A DNA stretch of 64,000 nucleotides from Haloactinomyces albus (GCF_031458135.1 NZ_JAVDXW010000001.1:372001-436000), one strand, 5' to 3'. Shown: positions 8,468 through 16,829, counted from the first letter of the stretch. Made by a program: numbers and translations. The notes: a model not told the origin generated them from the letters alone.

Positions 8468-9292
8468 TCAATACGTGTCAGTGTGCTCCGGGTCCGACCA
8501 GGGGCGACCGGGTGACCGATTTTCGGTCACCGGAGCCGGCGCGAACGAGACAAGCTCGATTCCCTCGGTTTCGAGCCGTCCCCGGACCGCGTGGGCGATC
8601 GCGACCGCATCGGGAGTGTCCCCGTGCACACAGATCGACTCGGCGCGTACCCGGATCATCGACCCGTCGACGGCCTCGATCTCCTCGCCCCGCGCCAAGC
8701 GCGAGCACCGTTGAGCGATCCGCTCCGGATCGTGCAGCAACGCACCCGGGGCCCGGCGGGAGACCAACGTGCCGTCCGGGTTGTAAGCACGGTCGGCGAA
8801 AGCTTCCCGGTATACCGGCAGACCCGCCTGGCCTGCCAACTCCAGCCATCGCGAGCCGGGCGAACCGAGCACGGCCAACCGGGAGTCGTAGCAGCGGATC
8901 GCCTCCACCACAGCCGCCGCCTGGTCGCTGTGGCCACCGACCGCGTGATACAGGGCACCATGCGGCTTGACGTACGTGATCTCGGTTCCCGCCACACGCG
9001 CGAACCCCGCCAGGGCGCCGATCTGGTAGATCACGTCGTTGGTCAGATCCTCCGGGGCGATGTCGATGAATCGCCTACCGAAGCCCGCCAGGTCCCGATA
9101 GGCCACCTGCGCTCCCAGCGCCACACCGCCTCGAGCAGCACGCGTACACGCATCACGCAACGTATTCGGATCTCCCGCGTGGAAGCCACACGCGACGTTG
9201 GCACTGGTGACCACATCCAGCAGAGCGGCATCATCGCCGAGTTCCCAGCGACCGAACCCCTCGGCCAGGTCGGCGTTCACATCGATGCGCAA
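8468..9292 (-). CDS. pxpA: 5-oxoprolinase subunit A (LamB/YcsF family)
   Basis: A 274-residue LamB/YcsF family protein. PxpA with PxpB and PxpC hydrolyses 5-oxoproline to glutamate using ATP. Family signatures are clear: the start RIDVNADLAEGFG, SANVACGFHAGDP with the His-Ala-Gly-Asp site, QVAYRDLAGFGRR, YVKPHGALYH and EAFADRAYNPDGTLVSRR. The start is a TTG at 9292, preceded by GGTGAG; no ATG or GTG fits the family N terminus better. The last 15 residues extend slightly past the usual end. pxpB and pxpC are not next to it; the upstream gene is a methyltransferase 35 bases away on the same strand. Confidence 0.92.
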   Translation of the reverse strand: MRIDVNADLAEGFGRWELGDDAALLDVVTSANVACGFHAGDPNTLRDACTRAARGGVALGAQVAYRDLAGFGRRFIDIAPEDLTNDVIYQIGALAGFARVAGTEITYVKPHGALYHAVGGHSDQAAAVVEAIRCYDSRLAVLGSPGSRWLELAGQAGLPVYREAFADRAYNPDGTLVSRRAPGALLHDPERIAQRCSRLARGEEIEAVDGSMIRVRAESICVHGDTPDAVAIAHAVRGRLETEGIELVSFAPAPVTENRSPGRPWSDPEHTDTY

Positions 9293-9327
9293 GTCGTCTC
9301 ACCACGAAGCGGTCGGGCAGGCGTCCT

Positions 9328-10032
9328 CTATCGACGCGACGGCCGACGACAGACGTACGTGCGCGCCGGGGGGACATTGCGCCAGACGGTGCGCGTCGTG
9401 ACGACCTCGTCGAACGCCCGGCCGAGGCGGCGACGGAACAACCGCGCACCGGACAGCCCCAGCGCGTGGGCGTAGGCGATGGTGGTGAACGCGGCGCCCG
9501 GCGCGAGAACCCCACCGACCTCATCGAGAATGCGGGTCTGCGACTCGCCGGAAAAAAGCGACCACGGCAGGCCACTGACCACCGCATCGACGGAGTCCAC
9601 ACCCGCTTCGCGCAGGAGTTTCCCCAGTTGCATCGCATCACCCTGGATGACTTCCAACCACGGCATACTGCTACGCAGATGCTCGACCATGCCCGTGTCG
9701 AGCTCAACGGCGATATGCCTGCCCGCGGCGGGCAATCGCTCGGCCACGGCCCCGCTCAGCGCACCGGTGCCCGGCCCGAGTTCGACCACGACGGGTTGCC
9801 CGGAAGTCGGTACCACCCTCGCCATTTCTCGTGCCAGCACCGGTGAGCTGGGGATGACGGCACCGATCGTGGCCGGCTCGCGCAGCGCTCGCACGACGAA
9901 GGTGCGGTACTCGTCGACCACGGAACCGGAGTTGTCACCTCGCACCGGGACTCCGGTGCCCCCAGCCGAATCACCGGGGTGGGAAGGATGCGTTTCGGTC
10001 CGCTGCTCGCCGGGCTGCTGAGGTGCGCTCAC
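9328..10032 (-). CDS. Phospholipid N-methyltransferase-like class I methyltransferase
   Basis: A 234-residue SAM-dependent methyltransferase. The sequence has motif I VVVELGPGTGALSGAVAERL (about 80-100), an acidic AVELD end of strand beta-2, QGDAMQL, and VVSGLPWSLF in the motif IV position, where rRNA adenine dimethylases have N-L-P-Y. This pattern matches the PmtA / rRNA-dimethylase-like branch that methylates phospholipid head groups or small amines. The N-terminal 40 residues are low complexity. GTG at 10032 has GAGAAGG upstream; the longer open frame above it is not protein-like. It is followed after 35 bases by pxpA and is probably co-transcribed with it. Substrate is unproven. Confidence 0.8.
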   Translation of the reverse strand: MSAPQQPGEQRTETHPSHPGDSAGGTGVPVRGDNSGSVVDEYRTFVVRALREPATIGAVIPSSPVLAREMARVVPTSGQPVVVELGPGTGALSGAVAERLPAAGRHIAVELDTGMVEHLRSSMPWLEVIQGDAMQLGKLLREAGVDSVDAVVSGLPWSLFSGESQTRILDEVGGVLAPGAAFTTIAYAHALGLSGARLFRRRLGRAFDEVVTTRTVWRNVPPARTYVCRRPSRR

Positions 10033-10538
10033 GATTGCCTTCTCGATCGGGGACTCGGTCGCCTCACCCGCGTCGAATCCACGTCGCCGTACTGCCGCTT
10101 TCGGCAGCGACCGCATCGACCCGGGCAGGAACCGTCCTGGCAGTCTCAGCCTACCGCTTGCCCGAACATGCGGGCACACCTCCACGGGCCATGGGTGACC
10201 GTCGAGCCGACGAGATGGGCCCACCCGGATCTCGGCGCTGACCCACCCTCTCGGATCACGACCGGGCCAACCGGTCGGCACGGAATCTCCGATCCGTCCG
10301 CACGCATCCGCCGAAGCGCGAAAGGACCGCGGGACCATGTCGGGTTCCCGCGTCACCGAGCACGGCAAATGAAATCGAAGCCACCGAAAAGGAAAATAAT
10401 TCGCCGACAAAGAGTTCAGCAATGTCGCCGTTTCCGAAAAATGAAAAATGATGTAAATAATCCCGGTGCACCGGCATACTCCGATGCACCGGACTCACAG
10501 CTTTTCGGCACCGGGAGAGCAAACCCGTCCGCGCTTCT
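10033..10538. other. Intergenic region with an AT-rich core
   Basis: A 506-base gap between two minus-strand genes. The segment at about 10366-10465 is unusually AT-rich for this DNA (runs such as GAAAAGGAAAATAATTCG). It contains neither a convincing gene nor a tRNA. It should hold the promoter of the methyltransferase-pxpA pair and the end of the small membrane gene transcript. Open frames across it on the minus strand lack a ribosome site and protein-like composition. Confidence 0.4.
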
Positions 10539-10697
10539 TCAGCCGGCCTGGTCCCCAGCCGGGGAAACCGATTGCCCCAACTCCTGCTCCTGCTCAGGGA
10601 TGTCCTCCGAAGGACGTCGCACCCACGTGACCGCAGCACTCGCTACCGCCAACAGCACGACTGCCTCGCTCGTCAGAGTCATCCATACCGTTGCCAC
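10539..10697 (-). CDS. Small single-pass membrane protein, 52 residues
   Basis: A short gene starting with GTG at 10697 behind a strong GGGAGG site nine bases upstream. The product begins VATVWMTLTSEAVVLLAVAS and continues AAVTWVRRPSEDIPEQEQEL, ending with a Gly/Ser/Pro/Gln tail. Residues 5-25 form one hydrophobic helix, followed by an Arg pair and an acidic tail, so the N terminus is probably outside and the tail in the cytosol. I do not recognise the family. It stands alone between two large gaps, with an alternating purine-pyrimidine palindrome 42 bases upstream of its start. The good ribosome site and membrane-like composition are the evidence that it is real. Confidence 0.65.
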   Translation of the reverse strand: MATVWMTLTSEAVVLLAVASAAVTWVRRPSEDIPEQEQELGQSVSPAGDQAG

Positions 10698-10738
10698 TGC
10701 CTTTTTCCTCCCTTCTGCTTACCTTACCCACCTCCGGT

Positions 10739-10768
10739 TCTCACGCGCGTACGCGCACGCGCGTGAGA
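10739..10768. repeat. Palindrome with 24-bp alternating purine-pyrimidine tract
   Basis: TCTCACGCGCG and CGCGCGTGAGA form perfect 11-bp arms around an 8-base centre TACGCGCA. The 24 bases at 10742-10765 alternate pyrimidine and purine without a break, so the tract could adopt a cruciform or Z-DNA form. It sits 42 bases upstream of the small membrane protein start and could be its operator or a leader hairpin. Confidence 0.7.
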
Positions 10769-11027
10769 GCAGTCGGAACACGTCCAAGGGGACGACCTTT
10801 GACAGGGCCGGAAGAGGTTGGGGCGAAACCCACTTACGGCAACGATGATAGGGGCTCGCCGCATTCCCGATGAAGGGGGCTCCGGGTGTTTTCGATCGCA
10901 CCCGAGTGGCCTATCGACCTGCCGTGCTTCGCCCGGTCGGAGCCACAGCCGTACGAGAGGGCGCTGCGGACCACCGGAGGCCGGGGAATACTCTGCGGCT
11001 TCGATCGCCTTGCCAAAGGAGGCAGTC

Positions 11028-11066
11028 GAGTGTGGAGAGTCTCCCAGGCGGGATACTCCCACACTC
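11028..11066 (-). terminator. Hairpin after the aminotransferase gene
   Basis: GAGTGTGGAG pairs with CTCCCACACTC (one bulged base) around a smaller inner hairpin TCCC/GGGA. It lies 10 bases beyond the stop of the minus-strand aminotransferase and is likely its terminator, although no T-run is evident. Confidence 0.5.
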
Positions 11067-11075
11067 GCTGCAAGG

Positions 11076-12416
11076 TCAGGCGTGGCGAGAGGAGGACACC
11101 TTGTTCAGGGCGTCCAGCAGCACGCGCGCGCCCTCACGTACCTCGGACTCGGTCACACTCAGCGGCGGAGCGATACGCAGCACGTTGCCGTTGAGTCCTC
11201 CCTTGCCGATCAGAACGCCCTGGCGCTTGGTCTCCTCGAGAACCTCGGCGGCCAATTCGGGCGCGGGCAGCCCGTCCGGGTCCACGAGCTCGACACCGAT
11301 CATCAGTCCCTTGCCGCGCACGTCGGCCACGGCCGAAGCGCTGCCGAGAGCCCCGTCGAGCTCCGCGCGCAGGATCGCACCGGTATGTGCGGCATTGCGC
11401 TGCAGATCGTGTTCCAGCAGATAGTCGAGATTGGCCAGCGCACCGGCCGCCGTGACCGGGCTGCCACCGAAGGTGGAGATGGAGTTCGCGGCGACACTGT
11501 TCATCACCTCGGCGCGGGCGACGACCCCACCGATCGAGAGTCCGTTACCCAAGCCTTTGGCGAAGGTGACGATGTCGGGCTTGCCGCTGCCGTCGTGCGC
11601 CTGCCAGCCCCAGAAGTGCTCACCGGTGCGGCCCCATCCGGTCTGCACCTCGTCGCTGACCCACAGGATGCCGTGGCGGTCGAGCACTTCCTTGAATCGC
11701 GCGTAGAGACCGTCGGGCGGCGTGGCGAATCCGCCGACGCCCTGGATCGGCTCGGCGATCAGGCACGCGACATTGCCGTGCAGCTGATCGAGCACATCCT
11801 CCAGATCCGCCACGCACGCCTCGGTCAGCTCCGCATCGGACAGACCGGCCATCGGCGTCCCGCGGCGGCGGCTGCCGTGGACGTAGAACGTCTGCACCGG
11901 CGACAGACTCGTCGGCGACCAACTCCGGTTGCCGGTCACCGCCATCGAGGAGAACGAGCGCCCGTGGTAGCTGTTGCGCAGCGCAAGCACCTGATTCGAC
12001 GCCCGGTATCCGGTGGCCAGCAGCAACGCCGTGTCGTTGGCCTCGGTGCCGCTGGTCGTGAAGAACACCCGGGGATCATCGATACCGGATACCTCGGCCA
12101 CCCGCTCGGCGAGTTCGATCATCGGCCGGTTCAGGTACAGCGTGGAGGAGTGCAGGATCTTGCCCGCCTGCTCACTGACGGCGGCGGTGACCTCGGGCAG
12201 CGCGTGTCCGGTCATGGTGGTCAGGATCCCGCCGAAGAAGTCGAGATAGCGGTTCCCCTCGGCGTCCCGGACGTGCCGTCCCTCGCCGCGCTCGATGTCG
12301 ATGGGCTCGGCGTACATGGTGGTCAGCCAGTCCGGCAGCACCGCCTTACGGCGCTTGGCCAGTTCGGCGTGGATGCCGGTGGTGCCCATCTCGTCGCCGG
12401 TGTCGGTCGAACCCAT
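11076..12416 (-). CDS. Class III (omega) aminotransferase
   Basis: A 446-residue PLP-dependent fold-type I aminotransferase of the aspartate-aminotransferase-family class III group (4-aminobutyrate, ornithine and alanine-glyoxylate type). Visible are FTTSGTEANDTALLLA with the phosphate-binding residues, NSYHGRS, the PLP-ring Asp in WVSDEVQTGWGRTG, the Schiff-base Lys in VTFAKGLGNGLSIGG, and RGKGLMIGVELVDPDG. These match alanine-glyoxylate/beta-alanine-type enzymes, but substrate cannot be assigned. The ATG at 12416 is preceded by GAAGGGAAG. The gene is flanked on the same strand by a DUF5313 gene 90 bases upstream and a hairpin downstream. Confidence 0.88.
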   Translation of the reverse strand: MGSTDTGDEMGTTGIHAELAKRRKAVLPDWLTTMYAEPIDIERGEGRHVRDAEGNRYLDFFGGILTTMTGHALPEVTAAVSEQAGKILHSSTLYLNRPMIELAERVAEVSGIDDPRVFFTTSGTEANDTALLLATGYRASNQVLALRNSYHGRSFSSMAVTGNRSWSPTSLSPVQTFYVHGSRRRGTPMAGLSDAELTEACVADLEDVLDQLHGNVACLIAEPIQGVGGFATPPDGLYARFKEVLDRHGILWVSDEVQTGWGRTGEHFWGWQAHDGSGKPDIVTFAKGLGNGLSIGGVVARAEVMNSVAANSISTFGGSPVTAAGALANLDYLLEHDLQRNAAHTGAILRAELDGALGSASAVADVRGKGLMIGVELVDPDGLPAPELAAEVLEETKRQGVLIGKGGLNGNVLRIAPPLSVTESEVREGARVLLDALNKVSSSRHA

Positions 12417-12506
12417 GTCTTCCCTTCGTGCTCGTGCTGGAGCCGGTTCGGTATCCACCGACCCCTGTTTTGTGCAACTTATGACTCGGGGCCTACTGGT
12501 GCAGGT

Positions 12507-12893
12507 TCACGTCCACCACCGGTGACGGCGGGCAGCGTGCTTCGTCGCCCGCCGCGCGTCCCGGTACAGGGCACGGGTCTCCCTGCCGATCCCCGGCGGA
12601 TGGCCATGCTTGATGACCCGGTGTTCGGTCGTCTCGACCATCGCGCTCAGCGAGTAGAAAACGCCCACCAGCAGCCCCAGCAGCACCGACATCAGCCGGA
12701 TCCACAGGGGCCCCGGCAACAGCAGTATCACGACGCACAGCGGTGCCAACTGCGTCAATGCGCGCGCCAACTGCCGCAGCACCCACGTACGGCAGGTCAC
12801 ATCGTGCAGCACCCACTCGGCATAGCGATCCGGCAGCTTTCCGCCATAGGCGTACCAGACCCACTGGAGCGGGTTCGGACGAGGCGTGCCCAT
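12507..12893 (-). CDS. DUF5313 family membrane protein
   Basis: A 128-residue protein beginning MGTPRPNPLQWVWYAYGGKL. The conserved N-terminal part RYAEWVLHDVTCRTWVLRQL is followed by two hydrophobic segments (about 48-66 and 68-84) and a basic C-terminal tail. A paralogue with the same layout lies at 20362-20760; the two share NPLQWxWYxYGGxLP, EWVLHDxTCRTW and LLLPGPLWI. The function of DUF5313 is unknown; it is mostly found in Pseudonocardiales. The protein should sit in the membrane with the Arg- and Lys-rich tail in the cytosol. It starts at ATG 12893 and lies 39 bases downstream of another small gene on the same strand. Confidence 0.85.
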   Translation of the reverse strand: MGTPRPNPLQWVWYAYGGKLPDRYAEWVLHDVTCRTWVLRQLARALTQLAPLCVVILLLPGPLWIRLMSVLLGLLVGVFYSLSAMVETTEHRVIKHGHPPGIGRETRALYRDARRATKHAARRHRWWT

Positions 12894-12932
12894 TCCTGGC
12901 AGAGTAGCCCCGGTATCCCGGAGAATTCCTGC

Positions 12933-13331
12933 TCACCGGCGGTCCAACCTGTCCCGCAATCGAGTGCAGCCCCGGATCACGGCATCCATTGCGCGGACCG
13001 ACACCCGAGACGCCCTCCCTGTGGTGTGCTGCCCGGGCAACGGCGCAGGCTGAGCGGGCTCGTTCCACAGCTCGCGCACCACCGCGTCGCGGCGCGCGGC
13101 TCCGACCTCGGCCGCGTGGGCGAGTTCGGCGAGCCCGCTGGTCAGTGCCTGCACGACCACGGGGACCTGAGCGACGGGCAGTCGAAAGGTAGCCATGCAC
13201 TGGTTGCCGTTCCAGAGGCTGAGCACGACGATCCGATGCTCGGCATGCCAACTCATCCGCAGGACGCGTTCCGGGCCGCGATCATCGAGGAACACCTCAC
13301 TGGAGCCGGCCGCCAAGCGCACAGTTCGCAT
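12933..13331 (-). CDS. Conserved actinobacterial protein of unknown function
   Basis: A 132-residue protein beginning MRTVRLAAGSSEVFLDDRGP. The core RVLRMSWHAEHRIVVLSLWN then NGNQCMATFRLPVAQVPVVV is a beta-rich pattern I recognise from small actinobacterial proteins of unknown function, often ending with a helix ('LVQAL...GL'). The C-terminal 60 residues are less conserved. The ATG at 13331 was chosen because conserved sequence begins shortly after it; the open frame extends 33 codons further without support. It is divergent from hisS, with 187 bases between the starts that must hold both promoters. Confidence 0.75.
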   Translation of the reverse strand: MRTVRLAAGSSEVFLDDRGPERVLRMSWHAEHRIVVLSLWNGNQCMATFRLPVAQVPVVVQALTSGLAELAHAAEVGAARRDAVVRELWNEPAQPAPLPGQHTTGRASRVSVRAMDAVIRGCTRLRDRLDRR

Positions 13332-13518
13332 ACGTGCATACTGCCTGCCGCCGAGCGCGCGGGAAAGTCCTGCAGTCCGCCGGGTCGGACGGTGCCCGTT
13401 CCCGGTGCGTCGGATCTCGGAGACGGGCACCGCCGTGCTCGATGTCCGACAGCGTCACCAAGAGGCAGAGGTTACCCTACGTGCTGTTTCTTATCTCATG
13501 CGTGCGCGAAGGAGCATC

Positions 13519-14820
13519 GTGGCCGAATACCTGCCAACCGAGCCCTACCGAGGAACCCGAGACTTCCTCCCCGACGAGATGTCGGTGCGCACGCAGGTGT
13601 TCCATCGGCTCTACGATGTTCTCGAACGCTACGGATATCAGCGCTACGACGGCCCCCAACTCGAACCGGTCGAGATTTACGAGGCCAAGTCCTCCCAGGA
13701 AATCGTCTCCCAGCAGCTCTACACACTCACCGATCAGGGCGGGCGACGGCTGGCGCTGCGCCCGGAGATGACGCCCTCTGTGGCACGCATGATCGCGGGC
13801 AACGCGGGCAAGCTGACCTTTCCGGTGCGCTGGTACAGCCACCCGAACTGTCACCGCTACGAGCGTCCGCAGCGTGGCCGGGTTCGCGAGCACTGGCAGA
13901 TCAACGTCGACCTGTTCGGCTCGGCAGGCACAGCTGTCGAGGTGGAGTTCTTCGAGCTGATTCACGACATGATGGGTGGTCTGGGAGCCACCTCCGACAT
14001 GTGGCTCTTGCGGGTCAGTGACCGCGTCCTGCTGAATGCGCTGCTGACGCGGATTGTGGAAGTCCCGGAGGATCAGGTTCGCGTCACCGCCAACCTGTTG
14101 GACCGGTGGGAGAAAGTCACCGACGACGCCCTGGCTGCCGATGCCGCCGGGATCGGATTGTCGGACAAGCAGTTCGCCCGCCTGGGCGAGATCGTCCGGG
14201 ACGGCACGGCAGCCGTGGCGGAGCTACCGCAGGAGCTCCGGGAGCAGTCGCGGCTGATGCAGGTGCTGAACAGTAGCGCCGCCGACCTGGTGACGTTCGA
14301 CCCGTTGATCGTACGCGGGTTCGACTACTACACCTCCACGGTGTTCGAGGTCTTCGACACCAACCCCGAGAACCGGCGGTCCCTGTTCGGTGGGGGACGT
14401 TACGACAATCTGGTGGGTTTGTACTCCGCCAAGGAGATACCCGGCTTCGGGTTCGGCATGGGCGATGTGACGCTCATCGACTTCCTGAACACCCACGGGC
14501 TACTGCCCGAGCCACGCACCAACGTGGATGTCGTGGTGATTCCCACTCGGGAGACCCTGTTCGAGCCCGCCCGCCGTGCGGCTCGCTTGCTGCGTACGGC
14601 CGGTATGCGCACGACCACTCCGCTGGAGGTGCGCAAACTCGGCAAGGAGTTGTCCCGCGCCGACAAGGCCGGGGCTCGGGCCGTGGTCATCGTCGGCGAC
14701 GAGGACTGGGCCACTGAACAGGTGACCGTGCGTAGCCTGATCAGTGGCGGCCAGCGGAAAGTGTCGCTGAAGGACGTGACCTCGGTGGCTCGAGCGATCC
14801 TGGATGATCATCACGTGTAA
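13519..14820 (+). CDS. hisS: Histidine--tRNA ligase
   Basis: A 433-residue class II histidyl-tRNA synthetase that charges tRNA-His in the cytosol. Motif 2 is LALRPEMTPSVARMIA, the HisA histidine-binding loops are GFDYYTSTVFEVFD and SLFGGGRYDNLVG, and motif 3 is PGFGFGMGDVTL. The C-terminal 90 residues form the anticodon-binding domain. The N terminus (YRGTRDFLPDEM) and motif 2 'RPEMTP' differ from the usual actinobacterial HisS, which has 'PKGVPEY' and 'RPEGTA'. This may be a second or replacement enzyme of another lineage. GTG at 13519 is chosen because AAGGAG precedes it; the upstream ATG at 13498 has no ribosome site. Confidence 0.92.
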   Translation: MAEYLPTEPYRGTRDFLPDEMSVRTQVFHRLYDVLERYGYQRYDGPQLEPVEIYEAKSSQEIVSQQLYTLTDQGGRRLALRPEMTPSVARMIAGNAGKLTFPVRWYSHPNCHRYERPQRGRVREHWQINVDLFGSAGTAVEVEFFELIHDMMGGLGATSDMWLLRVSDRVLLNALLTRIVEVPEDQVRVTANLLDRWEKVTDDALAADAAGIGLSDKQFARLGEIVRDGTAAVAELPQELREQSRLMQVLNSSAADLVTFDPLIVRGFDYYTSTVFEVFDTNPENRRSLFGGGRYDNLVGLYSAKEIPGFGFGMGDVTLIDFLNTHGLLPEPRTNVDVVVIPTRETLFEPARRAARLLRTAGMRTTTPLEVRKLGKELSRADKAGARAVVIVGDEDWATEQVTVRSLISGGQRKVSLKDVTSVARAILDDHHV

Positions 14821-14921
14821 TGCTCGTTGGGAGGCACGCAGAACACGTTTGGAGCTGGACCGCTCCGGTATTCCCGACTGGCGTTTGCGTTGCCGGGAGT
14901 GTTGATGAGCGAAGGTTTGTA

Positions 14922-16277
14922 CTACTGGCCCTCACCGACACGCAGTTCCTCGTCGGCCTTCGCCCGGGGAACGGCCGAGGCCGTTTCGGGGAGCAGGAAG
15001 GCCGACAGGAACGTGGCCAGCCCCATGATCAGCAGGAAGGCCGACACCGAGGCCGAGGTTCCCGTCGCGGCCAGCAGCGCGGTCATGATGAACGGCGTAC
15101 CGCCACTGATCAGGATGGCGGCCAGTTGGTAGGCCAGGGAGACTCCCGAGTAGCGCACCCTCGGCTCGAACAGCTCTCCCAGATAGGCCGCCAGGGGACC
15201 ATAGGCCAGGCTCGAGCCGATACCGCCCACCGTCACGGCAGCAGCGATGAGTACCAGCGACCCCGTGTCGACGAGCCAGAAGAAGGGAAACGCCCAGACC
15301 ATGATCAGCGCGGCACCGGCGAGGATGAGCGGCCTGCGGCCCACCCGGTCGGAGAGCGCACCGGCCGCGAGGATCACTCCGATGCCGAACGCCGAGGAAG
15401 CCAGGCTGATGAGCAGCAGGACATCCCGGGAAAGGCCCAGCTCCCGAGTGGCGTAGTCGAGCACGCCCGCGATGCTGACGTAGAAGATGGCGTTGGAGGC
15501 GAACAACAGCCCCGCCCCGAGCAGTATTTGTCGGCGGTGCGTCCGCATCACCTCCAGCAGCGGCGCCCGCACGACCTGGGCAGCTTCGTCCTGCTTGCGC
15601 TGCTGGATCTCCTTGAACACCGGTGTGTCCTCCACGCGGAGCTGGATGAACAGCACGACCGGGAACAGCGCAGCACTGGCCAGGAAGGGGATGCGCCATC
15701 CCCAGGCGAGGAACGCCTCCGGGGCAACGAGGGCACTGACCAGGAGAAACGCGGTGTTCCCCAGAATGACCCCGATGGGCACCCCCATCTGACCGAAGGT
15801 TCCCGCCAGACCCTTGCGGCGGGTGCCTGCGCTCTCGGTCAGCAGCAGCACGACGCCGCCCCACTGGCCGCCAACCGCGATGCCCTGCAGGAAACGCAGT
15901 GCCACGAGCGCGATCGGAGCGGCCACCCCGATCGACGAGCTGGTCGGCAGCACGCCGACGAGGAAGGTGGACAGGCCCATGAGTACCAGGCACGTCACCA
16001 GGGCCGGTTTACGACCGAGCTTGTCACCGAAGTGACCGAAAATCAGACCACCGATGGGCCGGGCGATGAAACCCGCCCAGAAGGTGCTGAAGGACAGCAG
16101 GGTGCCCATCAGCGGTGACGTTCCGGGGAAGAACAACGGCCCGAACACGAGCGCGGCCGCCGTGGCGTAGATGAAGAAGTCGTACCACTCGATGGAACTT
16201 CCGACGAGTCCCGCGATCATGAGCTTGGCGGGCGGTCGCCTGCCGGGCAAGGCGCCTTCGGTCTGCGCTGCGGTCAT
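14922..16277 (-). CDS. MHS-family (metabolite:proton symporter) MFS transporter
   Basis: A 451-residue 12-helix transporter of the metabolite:H+ symporter family (ProP, ShiA and KgtP-like). The signatures are SSIEWYDFFIYATAAALVF in helix 1, GGLIFGHFGDKLGRKPAL (MFS loop 2-3 motif), RFLQGIAVGGQWGG, and RVRYSGVSLAYQLA late in the second half. Substrates in the family are organic acids and betaines; nothing here fixes which. The GTG/ATG start at 16277 follows AAGGAGGA. It is divergent from a second MHS transporter across a 552-base gap that contains an ACCGAC-CA-GTCGGT inverted repeat 42 bases upstream of this start. Confidence 0.9.
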   Translation of the reverse strand: MTAAQTEGALPGRRPPAKLMIAGLVGSSIEWYDFFIYATAAALVFGPLFFPGTSPLMGTLLSFSTFWAGFIARPIGGLIFGHFGDKLGRKPALVTCLVLMGLSTFLVGVLPTSSSIGVAAPIALVALRFLQGIAVGGQWGGVVLLLTESAGTRRKGLAGTFGQMGVPIGVILGNTAFLLVSALVAPEAFLAWGWRIPFLASAALFPVVLFIQLRVEDTPVFKEIQQRKQDEAAQVVRAPLLEVMRTHRRQILLGAGLLFASNAIFYVSIAGVLDYATRELGLSRDVLLLISLASSAFGIGVILAAGALSDRVGRRPLILAGAALIMVWAFPFFWLVDTGSLVLIAAAVTVGGIGSSLAYGPLAAYLGELFEPRVRYSGVSLAYQLAAILISGGTPFIMTALLAATGTSASVSAFLLIMGLATFLSAFLLPETASAVPRAKADEELRVGEGQ

Positions 16278-16318
16278 GAACCGATTTCCTCCTTCGACAG
16301 AGGTAGCATTCCGCTAGT

Positions 16319-16332
16319 ACCGACCAGTCGGT
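16319..16332. promoter_or_regulatory. Candidate operator upstream of the MHS transporter
   Basis: ACCGAC and GTCGGT form a 6-bp inverted repeat with a CA centre, 42 bases before the transporter start. A minus-strand TTGACT lies further upstream (about 16369-16374). The form resembles TetR-type sites, but no regulator gene of that family is in the window. Confidence 0.35.
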
Positions 16333-16455
16333 CTGTGACCCGTTTAACAGTGACTGCGCAACCGAGCGAAGTCAATCCCCGCTCGGCCAGGGACTGTGCA
16401 CGCAGCCGGGGCGGCACACAGAAAGCACAGAGAGCCAGCTCACGTCTCATTTTGA

Positions 16456-16468
16456 GCAACAAAGTTGC
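16456..16468. promoter_or_regulatory. Candidate operator, copy 1 of GCAAC-N3-GTTGC
   Basis: GCAAC AAA GTTGC is a perfect 5-bp inverted repeat in an AT-rich part of the divergent region. The same site with CAA in the centre recurs at 16669-16681. Two copies 213 bases apart suggest a regulator that loops or binds co-operatively. Confidence 0.45.
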
Positions 16469-16630
16469 AAAATAATCCCACTGATGGCCACGCCAGGCCG
16501 TATTGCTCAAATCCGCAGCTCAGAACGTCTCCATTGAGAGAATACGAGCGGAGCAGCATCCGGCCATAACACAAGGAAAGTCCTGTTAAAAGGTGGCATA
16601 CCGAGGAAGCACCAACTCCGGCATGAACTC

Positions 16631-16659
16631 TTGACTCGAAGTAACCCGCCATCTAAGTT
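16631..16659 (+). promoter_or_regulatory. Sigma-70-type promoter of the creatinase module
   Basis: TTGACT (16631-16636) and TAAGTT (16654-16659) are separated by exactly 17 bases. This predicts a start near 16666 and a leader of about 165 bases before the MHS transporter at 16830. It is the best promoter match seen in the window. Confidence 0.65.
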
Positions 16660-16668
16660 CCGTTCAAC

Positions 16669-16681
16669 GCAACCAAGTTGC
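16669..16681. promoter_or_regulatory. Candidate operator, copy 2 of GCAAC-N3-GTTGC
   Basis: GCAAC CAA GTTGC begins about three bases after the start point predicted from the promoter at 16631-16659, the usual position for a repressor site. The IclR gene at the end of the same module is the obvious candidate binder; that link is inference. Confidence 0.5.
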
Positions 16682-16829
16682 ATTTGGCTCAGTGTCGGTA
16701 CAGCGCGGTGCGGCGCTGCACATGCCGTGCGACGAAGCACGGCAGCCAGATGCCTGTCCACCGCTGACGGTGGCCGGGACGTCCCGGCCTGTCGGCACAA
16801 CTCCCCAATCCCCGAGGGGTGAACTTGCG

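Noticed and set aside
10818-14021. A 1067-codon open frame on the plus strand
   Set aside because: It runs antisense to the aminotransferase and the two small genes, then in another frame of hisS. Its product is Arg/Gly/His-rich without any domain; it is a by-product of high GC.
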